A stretch of 64,000 nt of DNA from Chimonanthus salicifolius (lineage: Eukaryota; Streptophyta; Magnoliopsida; Laurales; Calycanthaceae): assembly GCA_013350335.1 (NCBI GenBank), contig CM023539.1:45432631-45496630 (forward strand), read 5' to 3'. Shown piece after piece: positions 58,513 to 64,000 of the stretch (positions are counted from its first letter, which is position 1; each line of letters starts with the position of its first letter). Under the pieces are notes generated by a model, which searched no databases, was not told the DNA's origin, and was given only the letters and a program-made list of their open reading frames with translations. The position numbers and the translations under genes are program-made.

Positions 58513-59538
58513 TGACCTAACCCTTGCCCGGTATGTAAAGCTTAAAAATTGGGTTCAGGTTCAACCTCACTTAAGCGGGGCTCATTTTAGGCCCTAAAAG
58601 TCAGGTCAGACCCAAGTTGGGCCAGAAAGCTTGAATTTAACTCAAATTCCTTAAAAGCCTAATTTTCTGTAGTTCCTATTGTGCACTAACAGAAAATAGG
58701 CTTACACAAGCCTAATATACACCTTCATTGGTGGATGACAGTAGAAATCGGTATGGCTTTTTTTTAGGTCCAGAAGTGTCCAAGCATCTAACCCGATTAG
58801 AAAATTCACATAAATGGTAGAAAAAAAAAACCACAAACACTTAATCGGCATGTCACTGTCCATGATATGTGGTTGAATCATAGTTTAAATTCATCAAAAA
58901 GAAAAAAAAAAACTATCAATGAACTTCAATATATAACAGCTACTTCCATCCTTAAGTTATTTCAAATTTGTGCTTTGATCAATATCAGTTAACAAACATT
59001 GATGATTGCTATTTGCCATCTAACATGATAATTGAAAGATAACCATTTTATTTCATCAGCAGAAATAATAAATTGAGTTAAGTTGGGCTCTAAGGTGAGG
59101 TTCATTTAAAAATTTAAATGGGTCGGGCCTGGGCCTGATATGCAGGCTAGTTTCTTCGTTTCTCTTGACCAAACCAATCAGTGCCGCCTGCTACTTGTTT
59201 CAACTCAAGTGTGTATAGATCATGGATTTGAAGTTTGCATTTTATGTGCCTAGGGTTTTAGACCAAAATGATGTTCCCACTACTAAAAATGTCAATCTCT
59301 TTTGGATTTAGGGAGCTAATAACAATAGCATACTATTTCTTCATTATAATAAGTTAACAAATTTCTCATATTTACATGATTCGACAAAAATATGCCTCTG
59401 TCCACAGAGCATGTATTTTATTCAGAGAAAAATAAAGAACATAATACAAGAGAGATAATCAATGAGTTTCAAATCCAAACTCATTCCATATTCAAAGAGC
59501 TGTAGACAAATTCTACAATGTAAGCTTGATTGCTCCAC

Positions 59539-59658
59539 CTAGTCTTCCTTCTCAGATAGTCTCGTCTCCGGTTCTCCAAGTTTCTTCCTCTCTCCTTTTC
59601 TTTTATCTCCATATTCCTCCGTGCGCATGATCCTCTTGATTTCGAAATCTAGACCCAT
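59539..59658 (-). CDS. Small ORF, 39 codons, charged peptide
   Basis: ATG at 59,658 to TAG at 59,539 encodes MGLDFEIKRIMRTEEYGDKR, KGERKKLGEPETRLSEKED. It is a strongly charged, coding-looking sequence with a Lys/Glu-rich C-terminus. After the stop, about 120 bp of AT-rich sequence leads to aataaaatacatg (about 59,414 on the minus strand), a plausible poly(A) signal. It could be a short peptide gene or the last exon of a longer gene, since an AG lies just before ATTTCGAAATC. No family is recognised and no upstream exon was found. Confidence 0.3.
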   Translation of the reverse strand: MGLDFEIKRIMRTEEYGDKRKGERKKLGEPETRLSEKED

Positions 59659-59659
59659 G

Positions 59660-61500
59660 CATTAAACCACTACAAATTTTCTCTATACAAGCACATACCT
59701 ATACAAGTTGGTTTTTCTCTATGAAAAAAACCCTTTCAAAACAGACGTTGGAAACTCCTAGATTTAATCCTTAATGCCGTGTACACACAACCATATATTT
59801 CTTGCATATGAAGATATGTCATGAACACAGTGGCTCTCCACTGAATTGAGCCACACGTCCATCAGACCCTCTATCCAGTGACTGTTACTACAAAAATGGA
59901 CGGCTCTGATTTGTCCACACGTCTTTCCTTATGGATAAATTAGAGAAATTTGATTTCATGGGTCTATATCTTTTTTATGAAAAAAAAAAAATCGGCTCTA
60001 CCATTCAAACATGGGCAAAGTCGGTTTCCATTAAATAATTAATATCATGCAAAATAATATATAAGTTGAAGTATAAGTCAATGGTCATTGACTTGAGGAA
60101 TAAGAAAATCTTTCTTTTGTTTCTCCGGTACACTTTTTTTATTTTTTTCTCGCTTTTTCGTGTTGTTGGCCAAATATTACCAAACGATAAAGAAACATCT
60201 CTTCCATACTCAAGTGTCTTTAACTTTTAAATATGGGTATGTTTAAAGGAATTTGAATATCTATTCCCTATTTTAAATAGAGAGATTGTATACTTATTGT
60301 GAAGTTGAAAAAGTCTCGCATAGATCAGAAAATTAACGAATCTATATAGTATTTGATACACGTATTTTTGAATGAGTAGTTTTTTAGAGTGAATTCTATT
60401 TCAAGAATATTAATATTTTTTTTCATAGTATTAGAGCAGATTCCATATGTAGGCGCTATATGTAAGAGAGTGTGAATAGTTGTATATGAGTGAGGGTGTG
60501 AAGTTGACAAAAATCACATATTACTAGACTCAAAAACCAATTACTCTATAGTCTCATAGTCTATATAACATTTGAGGCACCATTCTTTCAATATTTCGAC
60601 AGCTAACTTTGAAATTGAGTTCTATCTTAAGAATGTTGATATGATTTTCTTCATTTATTATACGATAAATCTCATATTAGCTGTAATAGATAGAAGATTT
60701 TACGGATGACACAAATCAAGGAAACTCTTCAAATCTGATTATCATAATCTTAAAAAATGGCCATGAAAAAATAAGATGAGACACAAAATTTATACAATCA
60801 ATGTTCTTATCACTCTCTACATATTTCATTAGAAAATATGTGACATATCTTAATAAAAATGAATTTCATTTGAAAATATGTGACACATCTTAATAAAAAT
60901 GAATGCAGATATTTTATAATTTTTTTTTTTCTTTCAAATAAATTGATTTTTTTAATTATAATCATAATCAACATTGTCATTAAATTCCATTCTACTTTAT
61001 AATATTTTATTGCTATCATATTATTCTTTATTTCAAATACATAAAAGGCATTCTGCATTTGTGTCTTTCACTTGTATCTTAAGAAAGTAAATTCATAATA
61101 AATAATTTGCCAATATGTAATTTTCAATTAAAAGTTAAAAAAATTAAGATCAATCTTTTCAAAATGAACTGATATTTCATTTAAAGTGAATCAAATTTTT
61201 ATTTTTTTTATCATTAATCAGAAATTTGATTTTATAGTAATATCTATTTCTTAAAAAAGATCAGATTAATATTGTTGTGTGTCAATTGAGTTTCAAAATT
61301 AAAGAAATTTTGCTGAAAATTTAAATTTCAACTAACTTAGACGTTTTGTATTGAGATTCCTTTTAACTTTAATTACATATTCTCGTATCATTTAAAATTA
61401 AATATCATTTCTTTATCTTATAATTTACTAAAATTATTTCAAAATTTTATGCAATACAACTATCTTGATGTTTTAGTGTTCATCCCACATTTAATTTTAT
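59660..61500. other. AT-rich intergenic DNA
   Basis: No gene or recognisable transposon. A tandem pair of ~42 bp ('catttgaaaatatgtgacac', 'atcttaataaaaatgaat') lies at 60,825-60,905. The stretch at 59.83-59.95 kb is less AT-rich, but without an ORF. Confidence 0.6.
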
Positions 61501-61589
61501 TTAAATGTTAAAATAATATGAGTTCATTAGTTGGACGTGGTAATGATAACATTTAACATAATAATCCGGTCCCACCTCTGGGTGCAGAT

Positions 61590-62050
61590 TACATAGTAGA
61601 TTGATTCCAAGTGGCACCATGTTACTGACACGTGGCTTTACAGCTGTAGTTTGGCGGTGGTCAGTATGTAGACTAACGGCCAAGATTAGGCCTCGCTTTC
61701 TCCTTTCAGTTTCATGGGACCTGGGACTTCTGTTCTGCTACGTCATCTTTGACTAGTGGGACGCGTTATCCATCACAAACGACTCAGATCCATCCACGTG
61801 TCCGTTAATAGAGATAGAAACCTGCCTGGATCTTGCACGTGGACCCCACAGTTTTGAAGATATGGTACGGACCGTATTACCTTGGAATGTCGGTTAACGG
61901 TCAATAAACAAATAGAAAGAAATCCGTAACGGGGCTTTCACTCAACAGAACGGAAACTTCCTTCCCCTTCCACTTGCCCTTCTTCCGTTACACACTTGTC
62001 ATGTTTTTCTACGTCCATAAAAATGGCAAAGAAAGAATAATTATTTATAC
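61590..62050. promoter_or_regulatory. G-box-rich, GC-richer promoter-like stretch
   Basis: Three CACGTG G-boxes (61,629, 61,795 and 61,836), a TTTGACT W-box-like motif (61,748) and ACGT-type elements (tacgtcatc at 61,740) are crowded in 450 bp of sequence that is much less AT-rich than both sides. A TATA-like 'ttatttatacc' follows at 62,041 on the + strand. No coding exon is visible within 2 kb on either side, so the gene it serves, if any, is unknown. Confidence 0.4.
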
Positions 62051-62469
62051 CCTTTTTAAAAGAAAGTGGTTGTAGTGTAGAAGGATTTTGGAAGAAGAAA
62101 CTTTATTTTTAAATAAATAAGTATGTTTTATTGAAAACTTGAAATAGGTATATGAAAGAAAGTTTCTATTTATAAATTCTATTTAATTTTAAAATTATTA
62201 TGTTATTTTTACTTATAAATATGCTTAATTTTTAAATTATTACTTTTTTATTAAGAGCTATTTATTCTATTTGTTTGTAGTTTGTTTATAATTAGATAAG
62301 ATATATCTTTCTTAATAGATTACTATAATAAAAGCATTGCTCACGATAATTCACAGTACCCTCATTGCAACTACACTTAATATCTACAATCAAAATCTGT
62401 CTATTTTTTTACTGAAAACATAATTTCTCATGAAACAAAATTGTTTCTACTGTCATGATTTATTGAAAA

Positions 62470-62665
62470 CAATATAGCAAGGAAATAATCTTGGCCGATA
62501 CGAATTGTATCTGCCGATATTTGAAATATCAGCTAATATCCAATATATATCAGCGATATATATCCAGTTAATAAAGATGGTTTTTAAAAAAAATTAGGAG
62601 AGAGAAATTTCTCGACCAATATCCGAATATCGACTGATACTGAGATTTAAATTCCTGCAACATAC
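62470..62665. mobile_element. hAT-like MITE, ATCGGCCGAT family, copy 4
   Basis: Element about 62,478-62,657, from CAAGGAAATAATCTTGGCC to GAGATTTAAATTCCTG. The flanks CAATATAG / CAACATAC agree at 6 of 8 bases, so this is an older insertion. Confidence 0.7.
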
Positions 62666-63434
62666 CATTGTAACTGAATTAAGCATTTGTTTGAACTCAT
62701 CTGTATTACTTTTTATCTCATCTAGTTTTATAAAAAAAATGAATTATTAATATAAATTTGATTTGCTAGAGTTGTGAAAAGATAGAAATAGAGTTGACTC
62801 TCCGTGCTTTTTTTTTATTGACTTTAATGATAGATGCACTCTTCTTCATCTCATTATTGAAATGTCTCTAATAAAATGATATATATTAATCCACCTATGT
62901 CGCATTAATAATTTGTGTGGGTAACTTATTAAGCTTATATTTACATATTATTTCCTATAGTCTTGATTTTGTTCATGAGTAATAAATATAGTTTAAATCC
63001 AACAAGAATGAAAAACTTTGGTACTTTAGATTTTGAAGCACTATTCTATGTTTCTATGGTAGGAAGGAGACAATTGGAACCTAAATATATGGATCATGCA
63101 ATTAATACTTTAATACATTTAAAAACTGTGTTTAGTACCATGACGTAAGCAACAAACAAATGTGGAATGAGGGTAACCTTTTTAAAAATCCTCATTTGGC
63201 AAGTCAAATTTTATGCCTCATGAAATTATGTTTTCATACATTGGTTTACTTGGAAAAGAAAAGTCGAATTTTATAATTTTCTTTAAAAGATGGAAGATTC
63301 TGATTCTACAAAGAGGAAGAATTTATATCCCAATTAGCCAGGTGTCCTTCAATTTGGGTCTCCTTCATTTGGCAAGTCAAATATAACAAGAGCTAGGCCT
63401 AGTTGCTATGTATATGAGTTGGACCAATGACAAC

Positions 63435-63620
63435 TCACTGTTTTTTTTTTTAACGAAGGTATTAGGTAATCTCACTTGATTAAGTTTCGGAGCATATGTA
63501 AATCTTTTAATATGTAAATACAGAACGATGGGGAGTAATTTTTTTTTTTTGAAGGGACTTGATCTTAAAACTTTCTGCAAACATGAGCAAGTTTTGACCA
63601 CCAACTAATTTCCTCAGAGA
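63435..63620 (-). mobile_element. Probable tRNA-derived SINE
   Basis: The minus strand reads 'agttggtggtcaaaacttgc' (box A) and 'aagatcaagtccctt' (box B), followed by A-runs (T-runs on + at 63,540 and 63,441). There may be two poly(A)-ended pieces. Confidence 0.4.
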
Positions 63621-63926
63621 TACAACTAATTGTTAGAATAACCCGTGACTAAGTAGTACTGACCTTGAAATCTCAAGGGTCCAAGCACTAATCCCTAAGA
63701 GCAATGTAAGTAGAGGCCTTCCATGGCCGAGTATTAAGAGAGGGGACTGTAATCCTTTTTCAACCCATTGATCACATTTGAAGATCCTATTAGACGATTT
63801 AGTTGGCCAGGAACCGACTCTGTGGCTATGAAAAGACGTGCTTCTTTTATTAAAGTTATGTGCTATCATACTATTTTTTTATCAAGCCTCCAATTTTAAG
63901 GCTGTCTAAGAACTCGTTGTCTCGAT

Positions 63927-64000
63927 CAGGGTCAAAAAATCGGCTCGGCCGATATATCGGCCGATATGTAAATATCGGCCGATATCCGATACGGACGATA
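63927..64000. mobile_element. ATCGGCCGAT-family MITE, copy 5, cut by the window end
   Basis: Starts CAGGGTCAAAAAATCGGC and continues with three atatcggccgatat units to the last base of the window. Confidence 0.75.

Larger units (their letters stand above)
54700..58900 (+). repeat. Local duplication, partial unit 3
   Basis: Contains the G3 pseudogene (54.74-55.10) followed by a diverged copy of the segment that follows G1 and G2 (55.95-56.7). Beyond that it keeps matching 49.7-51.87 kb. Divergence from units 1 and 2 is clearly greater than between units 1 and 2, so this copy looks older. Confidence 0.65.
62060..63920. other. AT-rich intergenic DNA to the right edge
   Basis: Apart from a MITE (62.48) and a probable SINE (63.4-63.6) there is no supported gene. 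The ORF 62,963-63,148 has no recognisable domain. Confidence 0.55.

Overview
This window looks like nuclear DNA of a flowering plant. It is AT-rich and gene-poor, with small exons separated by kilobase introns. It is packed with plant-type transposable elements: Ty1/copia fragments, plant LINEs, tRNA-derived SINEs, TRIM-sized LTR elements and hAT-like MITEs. Nothing suggests a bacterial, organellar or viral origin. The species cannot be named from the sequence.

Layout. (1) 1-6.5 kb: the 3' end of a + strand gene of unknown function enters from the left and stops at 5984; its large last intron holds hAT-like MITEs and a solo-LTR-like element. (2) 8.4-17.1 kb: the best-supported gene, on the - strand. 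It has four exons and encodes the ESSS/NDUFB11-type subunit of mitochondrial complex I. Its third intron is about 6.9 kb, carries a decayed LINE and microsatellites, and leads to a 24-bp last coding exon. (3) 17.7-58.9 kb: a mosaic of local direct duplications. Unit 1 (about 17.7-35.3 kb) and unit 2 (about 35.3-49.7 kb) share segment order, and a partial unit 3 lies at about 54.7-58.9 kb. Each unit carries one copy (G1, G2, G3) of an unrecognised small - strand gene that ends in a conserved GIP motif followed by a phase-1 splice donor. G1 has three in-frame 43-residue repeats, G2 one, and G3 is broken by stops. (4) Between G2 and G3 the 5' leader of this family, without the body of the gene, has been amplified in two short tandem arrays next to long foldback repeats. 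(5) 58.9-64 kb: mostly AT-rich intergenic DNA with a small - strand ORF, a GC-richer stretch with three G-boxes, and two MITEs.

Because the units are paralogous, several insertions can be compared with empty sites inside the same window: a solo LTR (39.6-40.6 kb), a LINE (23.7-24.5 kb), a TRIM (33.6-34.2 kb) and two ATCGGCCGAT-type MITEs. A ~1.4-kb element with ~190-bp inverted repeats (52.1-53.5 kb) encloses an exon-intron fragment paralogous to a gene remnant at 22 kb, like a Pack-MULE, and one of its arms has been split by a LINE. The G family together with its amplified leader arrays is the strongest candidate for something undescribed. Its function is unknown to me, and all functional statements about it are inference.
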